DNA of 64,000 nucleotides from Roseihalotalea indica (GCF_022458895.1 NZ_JAINFL010000005.1:62001-126000), one strand, 5' to 3'; counted from the stretch's first letter, positions 8,013-17,595 are shown. Translations and numbers: made by a program. The notes: generated by a model from the letters alone, not told the origin.

Positions 8013-9116
8013 ATGATCAATATTGTTTCAGTATTTTTTAAGCTTTTTTCTATGATTACATCTATACTGCTAGTAGCAGTAGGCATCTGCTTAGTTTTGT
8101 TTATCTTGTATGACTTTGCCGTAACAGCTTACATTCCTTCAGGGGAGGGGCCGCTTTCGGAAAAGGTGAATAATAGTGTCTTTCAGCTTTTCTTTTTCTT
8201 GTCGGGCCGCAACGGGCGTAATTCTTTGCTTAACTACGTGGGCATGGCTATTATCTTTGCTCTCAGCTTCACGTGGATTACCTTCCTCTGGACTGGTTTC
8301 GTCTGCATTTTTGCAGCCTTTCCCGAATCTATCCTGAATGGGCAAACCAAAGCACCCGCTGATCTATTTCAGAAGATTTATCACATAGGGTATACCCTTT
8401 CCACTTTAGGCATTGGCGATTATGTGCCGGGTAATGACTTCTGGCGGGTGATCACTGCCCTGGTTTCTTTTATTGGGCTAGTCACAATCACCATGTCAAT
8501 CACCTACCTGGTGCCCGTGATCTCCAATGCTATTCAAAAGCGTACGTTGAGCCTGTATATTGCCGGACTGGGAGAATCGCCCGAGCAAATCGTCATCAAT
8601 AGTTATAATGGAGAGAACTTTCAGGGGATTACCGGGCAGCTATCCGACTTGTCATCTCTGATTTTTACTTACGCGCAAAACCACCTGGCATACCCGATTC
8701 TGCACCACATGCACAATACCAATCACTCCGAAAACATCGTGCTCAAACTAACCTGCCTGGACGAAGCTCTGACCATCATGGAGTTTCATATCCCCGAACA
8801 CTTACGCCCTAACCGGCTGGAGGTGCAACTCGTGCGTCGGGCCCTTACTACTTACCTGGAAACTGTGCATAAGATTAAGCCATCGGAGACGTCTCCTCCC
8901 TGCGCTAAATTTAATTTGATAGAAGAGTTTACTGGGGTTTCACTTTTAAATACTGAGGGGTCAGCCAGTGAGATACTATACAAATCATTAGAGCCTCGGC
9001 GTATGCTATTGTATGGACATATTCAGGCGGATGGATGGGAATGGAAGGATATACGGGGAGAGAAGTTTATTACCCCGCTGGAAGTAACTCAGGAAATGAT
9101 AGAAGTACGATCATGA
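8013..9116 (+). CDS. Two-TM potassium-channel-like membrane protein
   Basis: Starting at the ATG at 8013 gives 367 residues; the longer frame depends on a TTG at 7995. The N-terminus has a transmembrane helix (about 10-35), a second hydrophobic region near 75-105, then a pore segment YTLSTLGIGDYVPG with the TxGxGD-like selectivity filter variant (TLGIGD), and a further helix of about 25 residues. This is the Ion_trans_2 layout. The C-terminal 200 residues are cytoplasmic and do not show a Rossmann nucleotide-binding motif. The next gene starts inside its stop codon (ATGA), so the two are translationally coupled. Confidence 0.8.
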   Translation: MINIVSVFFKLFSMITSILLVAVGICLVLFILYDFAVTAYIPSGEGPLSEKVNNSVFQLFFFLSGRNGRNSLLNYVGMAIIFALSFTWITFLWTGFVCIFAAFPESILNGQTKAPADLFQKIYHIGYTLSTLGIGDYVPGNDFWRVITALVSFIGLVTITMSITYLVPVISNAIQKRTLSLYIAGLGESPEQIVINSYNGENFQGITGQLSDLSSLIFTYAQNHLAYPILHHMHNTNHSENIVLKLTCLDEALTIMEFHIPEHLRPNRLEVQLVRRALTTYLETVHKIKPSETSPPCAKFNLIEEFTGVSLLNTEGSASEILYKSLEPRRMLLYGHIQADGWEWKDIRGEKFITPLEVTQEMIEVRS

Positions 9117-9649
9117 ATGATTGGTTTTACGACGATGTTGATAACCTGCTGCGGGTTGGTCTTTCCTGCCTGATTTTTTATGTAATTGTGATTGTAGCGA
9201 GTAAGATAGCCGGATTACGCAGTTTCTCTACCTTTTCCACATTCGACTTTCTAATTACCCTGGCTATGGGAGCGCTGCTGGCGACTACTATTGTAAGCAA
9301 AGAAGTAAGTATAATAGAGGGCAGTGCGGCCCTGATAGGATTATATATTCTGCAGATGCTGGTTGCCTGGGCTCGTCAGAAGTGGAGCATCGTAAAGAAA
9401 TTAATTGATAACCCCCCTGTGTTGTTAATGCAGGACGGAAAGGTGTTATATAAAAATCTGAGACACGTGAAGATTACCGAAGACGAGCTGAAGTCCAAGC
9501 TGCGGCAGCAGAGCATTCTCCATTATGATCAGGTAAAAGCCGTAGTGCTGGAATCTTCAGGCGACATATCGATTATTCAAGACCCTCACGTGAAAGCTGA
9601 TTTTGACCCTGCCATGTTGGACGGTGTGATACAAAACGTTGATGAGTAA
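9113..9649 (+). CDS. DUF421 (YetF-like) membrane protein
   Basis: The 178-residue product starts at the ATG overlapping the upstream stop codon by 4 bp. Three transmembrane helices cover about residues 14-90 (SCLIFYVIVIVASK, FDFLITLAMGALLATTIV, SAALIGLYILQMLVAW). The soluble C-terminus has the DUF421 signatures NPPVLLMQDGKVLYKNLRHVKI and DQVKAVVLESSGDISII. Family members are membrane proteins of mostly unknown role; in spore formers some affect spore germination or structure. Coupling to a channel-like protein suggests the two act together in the membrane. Confidence 0.9.
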   Translation: MNDWFYDDVDNLLRVGLSCLIFYVIVIVASKIAGLRSFSTFSTFDFLITLAMGALLATTIVSKEVSIIEGSAALIGLYILQMLVAWARQKWSIVKKLIDNPPVLLMQDGKVLYKNLRHVKITEDELKSKLRQQSILHYDQVKAVVLESSGDISIIQDPHVKADFDPAMLDGVIQNVDE

Positions 9650-9685
9650 TTTATGGACCGAACACATTAGTATTACTAATTACTG

Positions 9686-11152
9686 CTATTTTGCTGTTTC
9701 ACGGTCCTCTTTTCGTTGCGGTGAAATAAAGGCAGCATACACCGATACAGGCATATTAACGAGCCAGGGTTGGTGGCCGCGGGCTTGACGCTCTTTCTTG
9801 ATTTTTGCCAGGAATACTTTTACTAAAAAGCGACCGGGAGCTCCCCCCGGTTCCTTGATCAGCTTCAAACGGTACAATGCCAGAAGGCCCATCACCAAGG
9901 AAAGCACAAAGAGAAAGTCCCAGTGCCGTAAACTGATCAGGGTAACGCTACCAACCGGAGTCGTAAGGGCGAGGGTCCAGTCCCAGGCCAGAGTGTATTC
10001 AGCGATCAGGCCCGCCAAAATGGGTGCCGTACCCGAGGCCAAAGCGTTGGTCAGGCTCAATACCGATAAATAAGCCACCGAGTGCTCGCGGGGAGCCAGA
10101 GAGAGACCAATGCTGCTGGAAGCCAGCCCGGTGCCCGCCGTTGCTACGCCCGAAGCCAGAAACAGGACGATCAGCCAGGGAAACGTCAGGGCATGAACCT
10201 CAGGCAGCGTGGCAAACACGGTACCTGCCAGGGTAAGCAGGTATAGCGGCGCGCTCACTCTCAGGATCGTCTTATTGCTAAATCGGTCGGCGTAATGCCC
10301 CCAAAAGCGAAAGAACACAATGTTGCTCAACTGGCTCAGGGTAGTTAATCCAATCACATAAGGCATCGATAAGCCGACCGTCTGGAGAAGGTAGACCGTC
10401 AGGAAGGGCGCCGCTAGATTTACGGCAAAGTTCCAGGAAGCCATATAAGCCATTAATCGACGGAAGTTCGGGTGCTTAAAGGGTAATGTCAGCAGGGAAT
10501 GCAATGGTTGAGGAACGCCCACCTGAGCCGGTTCCGGGGTTCTCGACATCAAGAGTGAACCGATCATACCCGCCAGGGAGCCCATCATAAACAAGCTGGC
10601 ATACATGTATAACTCCTGACCGGGATAGTACTGGTTGAGCTGATCCAGCAGGAAAGCTACCCCGAGGCTGAGCACGACCGAGATAACCTGCACGCACACC
10701 AAGCGATGGGATAGGAAGCGCCCTCGCCGTTTTTTAGGGATCAGGTCTCGCATCCACGAGTTCCAACTCCCATTGGAGATCGCACCCATACCGTACTGTA
10801 CCATTAGGGCCAGCATCATCAGGTAAAGACGAGAGTCTTCCCCGGGCCACCAGGGCAGGAGCGCAATACCCGTGTATGCACTACGACCCATGAAGGTACC
10901 GATGACCACTACCCTCTTCCGGCTTTTCCAGCGGCGCACCAGCTCGATAGACAGAATCTGTAGTACGTTAGCGTAGAGAGGGATGGAGCTCAGGATACCA
11001 ATTTGCAGCGGACTGGCGCCCAACTCCAGAGCGAAGGCTACGAGAAAAGCACCACTGGTCAGAATAACCATGCTTTGGGTGGCTAGTCCTTCACGAAGTA
11101 CCAGGGCCAGGCCCCGTTGAACCTCTTTCGGGCTAAGTGTGGTGTTATTCAT
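9686..11152 (-). CDS. MFS transporter
   Basis: This codes for 488 residues from the ATG at 11152 (a longer frame begins at 11203). It has about 12 hydrophobic helices and the MFS loop motif between helices 2 and 3 in the form RRWKSRKRVVVIG. A second basic loop, MRDLIPKKRRGRFLSHR, lies between helices 4 and 5. A central loop near residues 220-240 splits the two halves. The substrate cannot be told. It converges with the DUF421 gene, with only 36 bp between their stop codons. Confidence 0.88.
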   Translation of the reverse strand: MNNTTLSPKEVQRGLALVLREGLATQSMVILTSGAFLVAFALELGASPLQIGILSSIPLYANVLQILSIELVRRWKSRKRVVVIGTFMGRSAYTGIALLPWWPGEDSRLYLMMLALMVQYGMGAISNGSWNSWMRDLIPKKRRGRFLSHRLVCVQVISVVLSLGVAFLLDQLNQYYPGQELYMYASLFMMGSLAGMIGSLLMSRTPEPAQVGVPQPLHSLLTLPFKHPNFRRLMAYMASWNFAVNLAAPFLTVYLLQTVGLSMPYVIGLTTLSQLSNIVFFRFWGHYADRFSNKTILRVSAPLYLLTLAGTVFATLPEVHALTFPWLIVLFLASGVATAGTGLASSSIGLSLAPREHSVAYLSVLSLTNALASGTAPILAGLIAEYTLAWDWTLALTTPVGSVTLISLRHWDFLFVLSLVMGLLALYRLKLIKEPGGAPGRFLVKVFLAKIKKERQARGHQPWLVNMPVSVYAAFISPQRKEDRETAK

Positions 11153-11698
11153 AAACAGACAGATGCTTTTGCTTACTGCTGCGAATAGATCACCAAACCC
11201 CACTTATTACCAGTCATTGAGTAGCTTCCTCTTACTTCCGTAAGGTTTGAGAAAGAAACAAGCAGTTATTTTGGAGAGGGACTTCTGTTTAGGCTGGTGT
11301 AGCATGCATAAAGGGTAGGACGGAGCGATACCAGCACCTTAATTGCAAGCAGTGCTCCGGTAAAATTCGACAGATTTTTCTGTTGCCGTAGCATTTTTAG
11401 GCGGGTTTCTGGCAGTATACCTCATTTTTCTACATCACTGCGCTCTTATCCAGCCCCAGTAGTAACAGGCTGCTGGCTCAAATGGGAAGATACAGAAGAA
11501 ATGATGCCCGGAAAGTATGGGCTGCTTGAAGGTTATTTATGCTTTCTTTTCATGCAATTAGGTAACTTATTGAGCGGGGGCATCGTGAGGAAAATAATAC
11601 GTGCGCTCAAACGACTATAATAAAAAATTGACGGGGGCTTATCTTCTCGATTATTACCCTGGTCTGTATCTATACGAACCGGAAAACCTGTTTTAAGA
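11153..11698. other. Divergent intergenic region between MFS transporter and antiporter
   Basis: About 545 bp with no convincing ORF. It must hold the promoters of both divergent genes. No riboswitch-like fold, tandem array or strong palindrome was recognised. Confidence 0.4.
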
Positions 11699-12892
11699 AT
11701 GATTCTTGCGGCTGTTACTGAAATACCTATTCTCACCGATATTGCTATCCTCTTTGGGGTGGCCGTAGTCATTGTGATGCTCTGCAACCTACTCAAAATC
11801 CCCTATATCATCGGTTATCTGCTGACGGGTATTCTGGTGGGCCCAAGTACCCTGAACCTGCTACGTAATACCCATGACGTAGAAATTTTCGCTGAAATTG
11901 GAGTTATTCTATTGCTGTTTACGGTTGGGCTGGAATTTTCCTTTAGCAACCTGATGAAAATCAAACGTTATGTGTTGCTCGGTGGCTTATTACAAGTACT
12001 TCTCACTATTGGTATAACCGCCTTACTGATTATGATGATGGGCCGGGGAACTCCGGAGTCGGTGTTCTGGGGGTTTGTTACCGCCCTAAGTAGTACTGCC
12101 ATTGTCATTAAACTGCTACAAGACCGGCTCGAAATTAATACTCCCCACGGAAGGGCTATTCTGGCCATGTTGCTCTTTCAGGATATCGCTGTAGTTCCGC
12201 TCATGTTATTTACTCCCATCATTGCCGGAAAAAGTGAAGGCGGCATGCTATCGGTGTTGATGATGGTGGGGAAACTGGCTGGTATAGCCCTGGTAGCCTG
12301 GGTGCTAGCCAAATACATTATACCTCGCTTCTTCAAAGAAGTAATGCGGGCCCGAAACCAGGAGGTGTTCCTGATTGCCACTATTCTGGTGGTGCTCTGC
12401 ATTACCTTGCTTACGCAGCAGATGGGGTTATCGCTGGCGCTCGGTGCTTTCATCGCGGGACTCATCATTGCCGAGACTGACTATAACCATCTGGCAATTT
12501 CGTGCATACTGCCGTTTCGGTACGTTTTTATCAGTTTCTTTTTTATCTCAATGGGTATGCTGCTGGATTACCGGATTTTTCTGAGCGAACCGGCCGCCAT
12601 AGCGTTTTGGTTCTTGTTTATCGTCCTGGTCAAAATTGTTGCGGGGTTTTTGGCTGCCAAGTCATTACAACTCACGCCCCGTACTTCGCTGATGGTGGGT
12701 TTTGGGCTGGCGCAGATTGGGGAGTTCTCGTTTATTCTGGCAAAGACGGGGCTGGATAACGAGCTTATTACCAGCGAGAGTTACCAGATCTTTCTGGCAG
12801 TATCCATCCTGACGATGGCTGCTTCACCGTTTATTATCTCCAATGCTACCCGCCTGGCGGGAGTGTTCACCTCTAAAAGCGTTGCCCAATGA
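11699..12892 (+). CDS. CPA2-family cation:proton antiporter (KefB-like) without RCK domain
   Basis: The 397-residue protein is a Na+/H+ exchanger-type membrane domain with about 12-13 helices. Typical CPA2 stretches are IPYIIGYLLTGILVGPSTL, EIGVILLLFTVGLEFS and GLALSLALGAFIAGLIIAETDY-like sequence (LSLALGAFIAGLIIAETDYNH). A KefC-like protein would add a TrkA-N nucleotide-binding domain of about 200 residues; here the frame ends directly after the last helix. Its stop codon overlaps the start of a glutaredoxin-like gene (ATGA), so the two are co-translated. Confidence 0.9.
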   Translation: MILAAVTEIPILTDIAILFGVAVVIVMLCNLLKIPYIIGYLLTGILVGPSTLNLLRNTHDVEIFAEIGVILLLFTVGLEFSFSNLMKIKRYVLLGGLLQVLLTIGITALLIMMMGRGTPESVFWGFVTALSSTAIVIKLLQDRLEINTPHGRAILAMLLFQDIAVVPLMLFTPIIAGKSEGGMLSVLMMVGKLAGIALVAWVLAKYIIPRFFKEVMRARNQEVFLIATILVVLCITLLTQQMGLSLALGAFIAGLIIAETDYNHLAISCILPFRYVFISFFFISMGMLLDYRIFLSEPAAIAFWFLFIVLVKIVAGFLAAKSLQLTPRTSLMVGFGLAQIGEFSFILAKTGLDNELITSESYQIFLAVSILTMAASPFIISNATRLAGVFTSKSVAQ

Positions 12893-13143
12893 ATCCTACT
12901 CAACCTATTCTCTACGGAACCGACTGGTGCCTGAAAACAAGTGGGCTGAAAAACTACCTGCAACGGCAGTGGGTAGACTTTACCTACCGCAATGTAGAAG
13001 AAGATGAAGAAGCCGCCCAGCGGGTGAAGAATCAGTACGAGGGTAAACTCAAGTTTCCCGTGATAGAAATTGAGGATACCTGGCTCAAGAATCCGGGCAT
13101 GGGCGAGCTACGAGAAGCACTAAAAGACCATAACCTACTATAG
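12889..13143 (+). CDS. Monothiol glutaredoxin-like protein
   Basis: This is an 84-residue thioredoxin-fold protein. The start has ILYGTDWCLKTS, where the active site is CxxT/S with a single cysteine at residue 14; a dithiol glutaredoxin or NrdH would have CxxC. The cis-proline segment KFPVIEI is present and the fold ends LREALKDHNLL. It starts 4 bp inside the antiporter gene. Because KefB/KefC systems elsewhere respond to glutathione adducts, a redox or thiol-signal partner role is plausible but inferred from neighbourhood only. Confidence 0.85.
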   Translation: MNPTQPILYGTDWCLKTSGLKNYLQRQWVDFTYRNVEEDEEAAQRVKNQYEGKLKFPVIEIEDTWLKNPGMGELREALKDHNLL

Positions 13144-13149
13144 CTAATT

Positions 13150-13197
13150 GCAGGTTAAAAGTTACAGGTTAACTTGGAACCCGCAACTTTTAACCTG
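13150..13197. repeat. Hairpin between convergent genes (possible bidirectional terminator)
   Basis: CAGGTTAAAAGTT (13151-13163) and AACTTTTAACCTG (13185-13197) form a perfect 13-bp stem. Inside, GGTTaacttggAACC makes a second small stem. It sits between the convergent glutaredoxin gene and the 85-residue gene. No U tract follows on either strand. The words overlap with the interiors of the elements at 5430 and 7399. Confidence 0.65.
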
Positions 13198-13208
13198 TAG
13201 CCAAACGA

Positions 13209-13466
13209 TCAGGCGCTTCTTTGCATAAAGGTGATAGGCACGTAGTCATCGGTAGGCATACCAATGTAGTACAGCTGCCAGTTCTTGTCGTAGTTGTTCA
13301 GGATTTCACGGATGCACTCAGCCCGATTGTGGCGAGCGCGACAATCTTTCCAGTAGAAAACTTCCACCCGGTAGTTTTGCTTTTTTAATTCGCCATTCAC
13401 GCGGATATCTACTTCAATATCCTGGTGGCCACCAGTGGTGGGAAGAGGTATAGCAATTGATCCCAT
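13209..13466 (-). CDS. Small conserved-looking hypothetical protein
   Basis: From the ATG at 13466 there are 85 residues (an upstream frame begins at 13505 in AT-rich DNA). The N-terminus MGSIAIPLPTTGGHQDIEVDI looks like a short beta region. The middle carries a WKDCRARHNRAECIREIL stretch with two cysteines, and the end is hydrophobic-aromatic (NWQLYYIGMP). No signal peptide or transmembrane helix is seen. The family is unknown to me. Confidence 0.6.
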   Translation of the reverse strand: MGSIAIPLPTTGGHQDIEVDIRVNGELKKQNYRVEVFYWKDCRARHNRAECIREILNNYDKNWQLYYIGMPTDDYVPITFMQRSA

Positions 13467-13884
13467 AATTAGTTTTTTATAATGTTTGGTAATGTTGTTT
13501 ACCAATCAAATTACTATTTTATTCCAAATTAAACCGCATGGACCGCATAAAAAAAACAATAAAATAGCACTTGTTAAGCGGATGATTGTATTTTTGTTCG
13601 GAACTGTACAAGTCGTACACTGTCCGTTACGTACATCAACTCAAGATGAAAACTATAACCAATGATTTAACTAAAATGTTAATCATTAATAGGGGTATAA
13701 TTGATAGTAAATTTGGCAGGTGCAGAAGATCGGTTAACCTCTCTGCCAGCACAAATTGACAAAATTTTAAAGGCACGATTTAGAAGTCGGTATAACTATT
13801 TGCTTCTCAGAATTTTTTAAAATATAAGTATCTCGTTGTATGCTACAGGCAGCAATAAGACTTATGATCTAATTACTCTTTGTT
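13467..13884. other. AT-rich divergent intergenic region
   Basis: About 420 bp with no ORF. TAAATTTG at 13708-13715 matches the Bacteroidota -7 element and would read toward the OmpA gene, but no TTG is found 17-23 bp upstream and the distance to the start codon would be 170 bp. GTAC-rich words repeat around 13604-13635. Confidence 0.35.
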
Positions 13885-14790
13885 ATGCGTACCAATCTGT
13901 TATTGGTGGTTTTGCTTATCGGCTGGATTTCTTTTTCAACCTACTACTGGTATTGTCATATCTGGGAAAATTGTAATAGCGATACTGATCGTCCTGTTTC
14001 TACCGAAAGTGGGCTGACTACCCGTCCTACTGGGCAATTGCTGATAGAAGGTAGTGATACCAGCATTCGGGCCAATGAAAATGTGCATTTTGCCCGCAAT
14101 ACCGCTACGCTAGTAATGCCGCCTTCCGTAGAGAGTGCCCTGGAAGATGCCATTACCTATCTGGATCAACACCCGGATGACGTGCTGCGAATTATCGGTT
14201 GGTACGATGATTCTGAAAGAAATAATACTTTATTGAAAAACCTGGGTTTGGCCCGGAGTGAAGCATTGCGATACTGGTTTACGCAGCGAAGGGTAGAGCG
14301 TGAACGCCTGGATATAGCCGCGGTTACTTCCATCAACTTAACCTTTGTAATGGATACCCTGGTTGACGGAATGACTTTTCGTATGTTGGATGAAAAGCCC
14401 GATTATCAGCTGGAAGAAGATAGCTTACAGGCTATTGAATCACGCTTGATTAACCAAAAACCCGCATTGTATTTTGAAACAGCTTCCACTACCTTGCAGG
14501 TATCCGATTCGCTAAGGCAATACTTTCAGGAATTAAAAATATACTTAGAGCAGTACCCGGAACGCAACATTACTTTAGTGGGGCATACGGATGATCGGGG
14601 AGAAGCCAAATTGAACAAACAGTACGGACAGGAACGGGCCGATTTTTTAAAAGAAGTGCTAGCTCAGTCAGGAATACGACCCCGGCAGATACAGACAGAC
14701 TCTGCGGGGGAAAGCCAGCCGGTGGCAACCAACGATACCCCGGAGGGGCGAAGCCAAAACAGGCGAGTGGAAATCATTGTTAATCAATAA
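13885..14790 (+). CDS. OmpA-family protein with two OmpA-like domains
   Basis: The protein has 301 residues with an N-terminal hydrophobic segment ([23 protein letters not shown]), either an uncleaved anchor or a signal peptide. Residues about 60-150 resemble an OmpA C-terminal domain ([11 protein letters not shown], then [12 protein letters not shown] and [13 protein letters not shown]), and residues 190-300 are a canonical copy with [28 protein letters not shown] and [10 protein letters not shown]. The second copy has the Asp and Arg used to hold the peptidoglycan diaminopimelate. The first copy keeps Asp and Arg-like residues but is more diverged. It probably tethers the envelope to the cell wall and is followed 15 bp later by an HHH protein. 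Confidence 0.88.
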   Translation: MRTNLLLVVLLIGWISFSTYYWYCHIWENCNSDTDRPVSTESGLTTRPTGQLLIEGSDTSIRANENVHFARNTATLVMPPSVESALEDAITYLDQHPDDVLRIIGWYDDSERNNTLLKNLGLARSEALRYWFTQRRVERERLDIAAVTSINLTFVMDTLVDGMTFRMLDEKPDYQLEEDSLQAIESRLINQKPALYFETASTTLQVSDSLRQYFQELKIYLEQYPERNITLVGHTDDRGEAKLNKQYGQERADFLKEVLAQSGIRPRQIQTDSAGESQPVATNDTPEGRSQNRRVEIIVNQ

Positions 14791-14805
14791 ACTAACCAAT
14801 ATACT

Positions 14806-15477
14806 ATGGCTGACCTAATCAAGATTCTGATTTTTTTATCTGGCTCTGCGGTGCTGGGCTTTTTTTTGGGGCGGCGCTCCCGTAACTCGGCTATTGCTGT
14901 GCTGGAATCTCAAACGGCCGAGAAGCAACGATCATTAATAGATGCCAAAAGCAAGCTGGATCGATGCACCGCAAAACGGGCCAGTCTGGAGCGAGAGTTG
15001 GCCGGCCTTCAGCAAGGAAAAAAGGAAGAGGTTAAACCCGTAGAGACTAAAACAACTGCAAAGAAAGTTGAGGCTAAGAAGCCTGTTGCCGCTGCGGAAA
15101 AACCTAAGGCAGAAGCCCCGGTTCCACCAAAACCCACCACCAAAAAAGCACCAAAAAAACAAACAACCGCTGCGTCTGCGCCCTCCAAGCAGGATGAAGC
15201 CCTGGAAAGAGTGAAAGCCAATGCTGAGCGGGTAAATTTTGATCGTATCGGCCGCGCAACCGAAGCCGAAAAGGATGATTTGAAGAAGATTAAAGGCGTA
15301 GGTCCCTTTTTAGAGAAAAAACTCAACACACTTGGTATTTACACTTTTGCCCAGATCGCCAGCTTTACGGACGAGGACAAAGAAGCGGTAAACGAAGCTA
15401 TTGAGTTTTTTCCCGGACGTATCTCTCGTGATAACTGGGTAGATCAGGCCAAAACCCTGCAGCAGGAGAAAACCTAA
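14806..15477 (+). CDS. Membrane-anchored helix-hairpin-helix protein
   Basis: This 223-residue protein has an N-terminal transmembrane helix (residues 5-22), a coiled coil (about 28-70), a Lys/Ala/Pro-rich linker (about 70-125) and a C-terminal HhH region: DDLKKIKGVGPFLEKKLNTLGIYTFAQIASF. That region resembles the HhH/DUF4332-like end found fused to many Bacteroidota and proteobacterial proteins. HhH motifs usually bind DNA non-specifically, but membrane attachment makes the role unclear. It follows the OmpA gene by 15 bp, so they are likely co-transcribed. Confidence 0.8.
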   Translation: MADLIKILIFLSGSAVLGFFLGRRSRNSAIAVLESQTAEKQRSLIDAKSKLDRCTAKRASLERELAGLQQGKKEEVKPVETKTTAKKVEAKKPVAAAEKPKAEAPVPPKPTTKKAPKKQTTAASAPSKQDEALERVKANAERVNFDRIGRATEAEKDDLKKIKGVGPFLEKKLNTLGIYTFAQIASFTDEDKEAVNEAIEFFPGRISRDNWVDQAKTLQQEKT

Positions 15478-15489
15478 TGGTAGAATTTT

Positions 15490-15550
15490 AGCAGTTGGCA
15501 GTAAGCGTTCGCTATACCCTCAGGTTCCCGATCGCCTACTGCCAATGGCT
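15490..15550. repeat. Hairpin element between convergent genes
   Basis: TTGGCAGTA (15495-15503) and TACTGCCAA (15537-15545) form a perfect 9-bp stem; flanking AGC and GGCT extend it imperfectly. The arms use the same TTGGC/GCCAA vocabulary as the elements at 5430 and 55749. It separates the convergent HHH and DUF3078 genes. Confidence 0.6.
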
Positions 15551-15594
15551 TACCAACTTGCCAGTCAAAACTTGATAGCACTTACGGTTTTCTA

Positions 15595-16521
15595 CTATTC
15601 TTGTCGGCTAGGGTCGGTGTGTTGAAGCAGGAAGCCAATACCCATAAGCTGGCTGAATTGTATACCATCTACCTGATCTTTGTCATAGAGGGCAACAGCC
15701 GATAAATTAAAGTTAATATACTGGGTGAGCTTGGCCGTAAAGGTGAAATCCAGACGGTGGTCAAGAGTTGTTTCTTCCAGATTAGCAAAGGTGGCATATC
15801 GGGCCTTCACATTCATGTTATCATTAAAGGTGCGGTCATATTGCGCCACCAGTTGCATGGCTAACCACTCGAGGCGGTAAACATCTCCAATATCTACCCC
15901 ATAGTTGCGAGGCGGGCTCCGTAACACCTGTTCGCTAAGGTAAAGATCGGTATCTGCCACAATCGTAAGGCGAGGGGAGAAAGGGCTAAGCCGTAACCAG
16001 AAGTAATCTACCGGGGTGTACTCAAACCCTAGTGCCGTAGTAAGAAAGGCCGGGGAGAGAAAGTCCGAAACGCGTACTCTTAACGAAGTAGGGTCGTCAT
16101 TCAGAAACTGGTAACCGTCAGCAAACTGGGTGAGAAAGTTAAGTGAGAAAAAACCATTCCAATGCTCAGAAATATCGTGCCCTACCTTGGAATCGAAGTA
16201 GATAATGTCCTGGCTTTTGCGGGTAAAACTTTCCCCTTCATTGGTGATGAGGCCATATTGTAAATTAAGCGTATTGTCCCAGGTCCAGGCATTTTTCTGA
16301 TAACTCCAGCCATAGTTAAACAAAGCACCAAATGCCAGCGAATTGATACCACCTCCCAGCCAGTTATCGCTGAAGGCAGCCTGGTTAAAGTTAAGACCAA
16401 TCTGGTACTCATTGGTCCAGGTGGAGTCTTCTAATACAGCTACCGTGTCGGTAGACACTCCCTGGCCCAAAGCAGAAAGGCGAAGCAGGGCAACCATCCA
16501 TAATAAACAGAAGTATTTCAT
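15595..16521 (-). CDS. DUF3078 outer-membrane protein
   Basis: The protein has 308 residues from the ATG at 16521, with a signal peptide MKYFCLLWMVALLRLSALG. After it come the DUF3078 hallmarks WTNEYQIGLNFNQAAFSDNWLGGG, WDNTLNLQYGL, DIIYFDSKVGHDI and FFSLNFLTQF. Alternating hydrophobic residues and an aromatic-rich C-terminal half fit an outer-membrane beta barrel. The family is common in Bacteroidota and has no known function. It converges with the HHH gene and is followed upstream by an MscS channel gene on the same strand, 48 bp away. Confidence 0.88.
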   Translation of the reverse strand: MKYFCLLWMVALLRLSALGQGVSTDTVAVLEDSTWTNEYQIGLNFNQAAFSDNWLGGGINSLAFGALFNYGWSYQKNAWTWDNTLNLQYGLITNEGESFTRKSQDIIYFDSKVGHDISEHWNGFFSLNFLTQFADGYQFLNDDPTSLRVRVSDFLSPAFLTTALGFEYTPVDYFWLRLSPFSPRLTIVADTDLYLSEQVLRSPPRNYGVDIGDVYRLEWLAMQLVAQYDRTFNDNMNVKARYATFANLEETTLDHRLDFTFTAKLTQYINFNLSAVALYDKDQVDGIQFSQLMGIGFLLQHTDPSRQE

Positions 16522-16569
16522 CCGATTCAAAGGTTTAAAAATTGATAATTGAGTTAATGAGTACGGTGG

Positions 16570-17397
16570 TCAGGGAGTTTTTTGATGTAGGTGCGCATCT
16601 ACCTGCGGGTATGGAATAGTGATGCCCTGCTGATCAAAGGCTTTCTTCACCTTCTCGGTAACATCAAAGAACAGGCTCCAGAAATCCGGTTGATTAACCC
16701 GAGCGCGAACTTTTAAGTTAACCGAGCTGTCGGCCAGTTCTGCAACATTGATGTACTTGCTTTCTTTATCAATCACGCGGTCATCGGTATAAACAATTTC
16801 GTCAATAATCTGGCGGGCCTGATCAATATTATCATCGTAGCTGATGCCAAATATCCATTCTACTACTCGAGTAGCTTCGGTAGAGTAATTGATAATTTTG
16901 TCATTATACAACGGGCCATTCGGAATGATAATAGTTTTGTTATCGTAGCTTTTTAGTACGGTATGAAAAATCTGTATTTCGCTCACGGAGGCGATTACTC
17001 CTTGGGCTTCAATCACTTCTCCTACTTTAAAGGGTTTCATAATCAGGATCATCACACCACCGGCAAAATTCGCCAGGCTACCTTGTAACGCCAGACCAAT
17101 GGCCAGACCAGCAGCCCCAAGTACGGCTACAAAAGAGGTAGTGGCGATACCAACCATGCTGGCTACGGTAATAATCAGCATCACAATAAGAGTAGCTCTT
17201 AGAATACCCGAGAGAAATGGAATTAAAGATGGATCGGCATTACGCTTCTCGAGTCGGGTTCGAAGAAATTTGATCAGCCGTTTGATAATAGACATCCCAA
17301 TGATCAGGGTGAGGATTGCCAGAACGATCTTTAGTAGGTAAGGGATTGCGAGGGGTAAAAACGTTTCTAAGGATTCGCCAATGTTGAACTCTTCCAT
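16570..17397 (-). CDS. MscS-family mechanosensitive ion channel
   Basis: The 275-residue length matches small-conductance MscS. Three transmembrane helices cover about residues 15-115. TM3 carries the Gly/Ala-rich pore sequence VAVLGAAGLAIGLALQGSLANFAGGVMIL. The beta domain follows with MKPFKVGEVIEAQGVIASVSEI, FHTVLKSYDNKTIIIPNGPLYNDKIINYS, and a C-terminal alpha/beta domain ending IPYPQVDAHLHQ. It should gate under membrane tension during osmotic downshock. It is transcribed upstream of the DUF3078 gene on the same strand. Confidence 0.95.
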   Translation of the reverse strand: MEEFNIGESLETFLPLAIPYLLKIVLAILTLIIGMSIIKRLIKFLRTRLEKRNADPSLIPFLSGILRATLIVMLIITVASMVGIATTSFVAVLGAAGLAIGLALQGSLANFAGGVMILIMKPFKVGEVIEAQGVIASVSEIQIFHTVLKSYDNKTIIIPNGPLYNDKIINYSTEATRVVEWIFGISYDDNIDQARQIIDEIVYTDDRVIDKESKYINVAELADSSVNLKVRARVNQPDFWSLFFDVTEKVKKAFDQQGITIPYPQVDAHLHQKTP

Positions 17398-17595
17398 AGT
17401 TATGTGGTTAGCGTTAATAAATAAAGTTGATTACAAGCTGGCAGGTTGAGAATGGCTGAGGGCGTTAATAGCTTAGATACGATCGCTCGGTTCAAAAATG
17501 AGCGAAAGAATATCTTCAGGTTGTTTTGGAAACGGTGCAAAAATAGCTAAAAAATCCTATTTGCCAACCAGTAATGAGATTTTAGACTATCAAAC

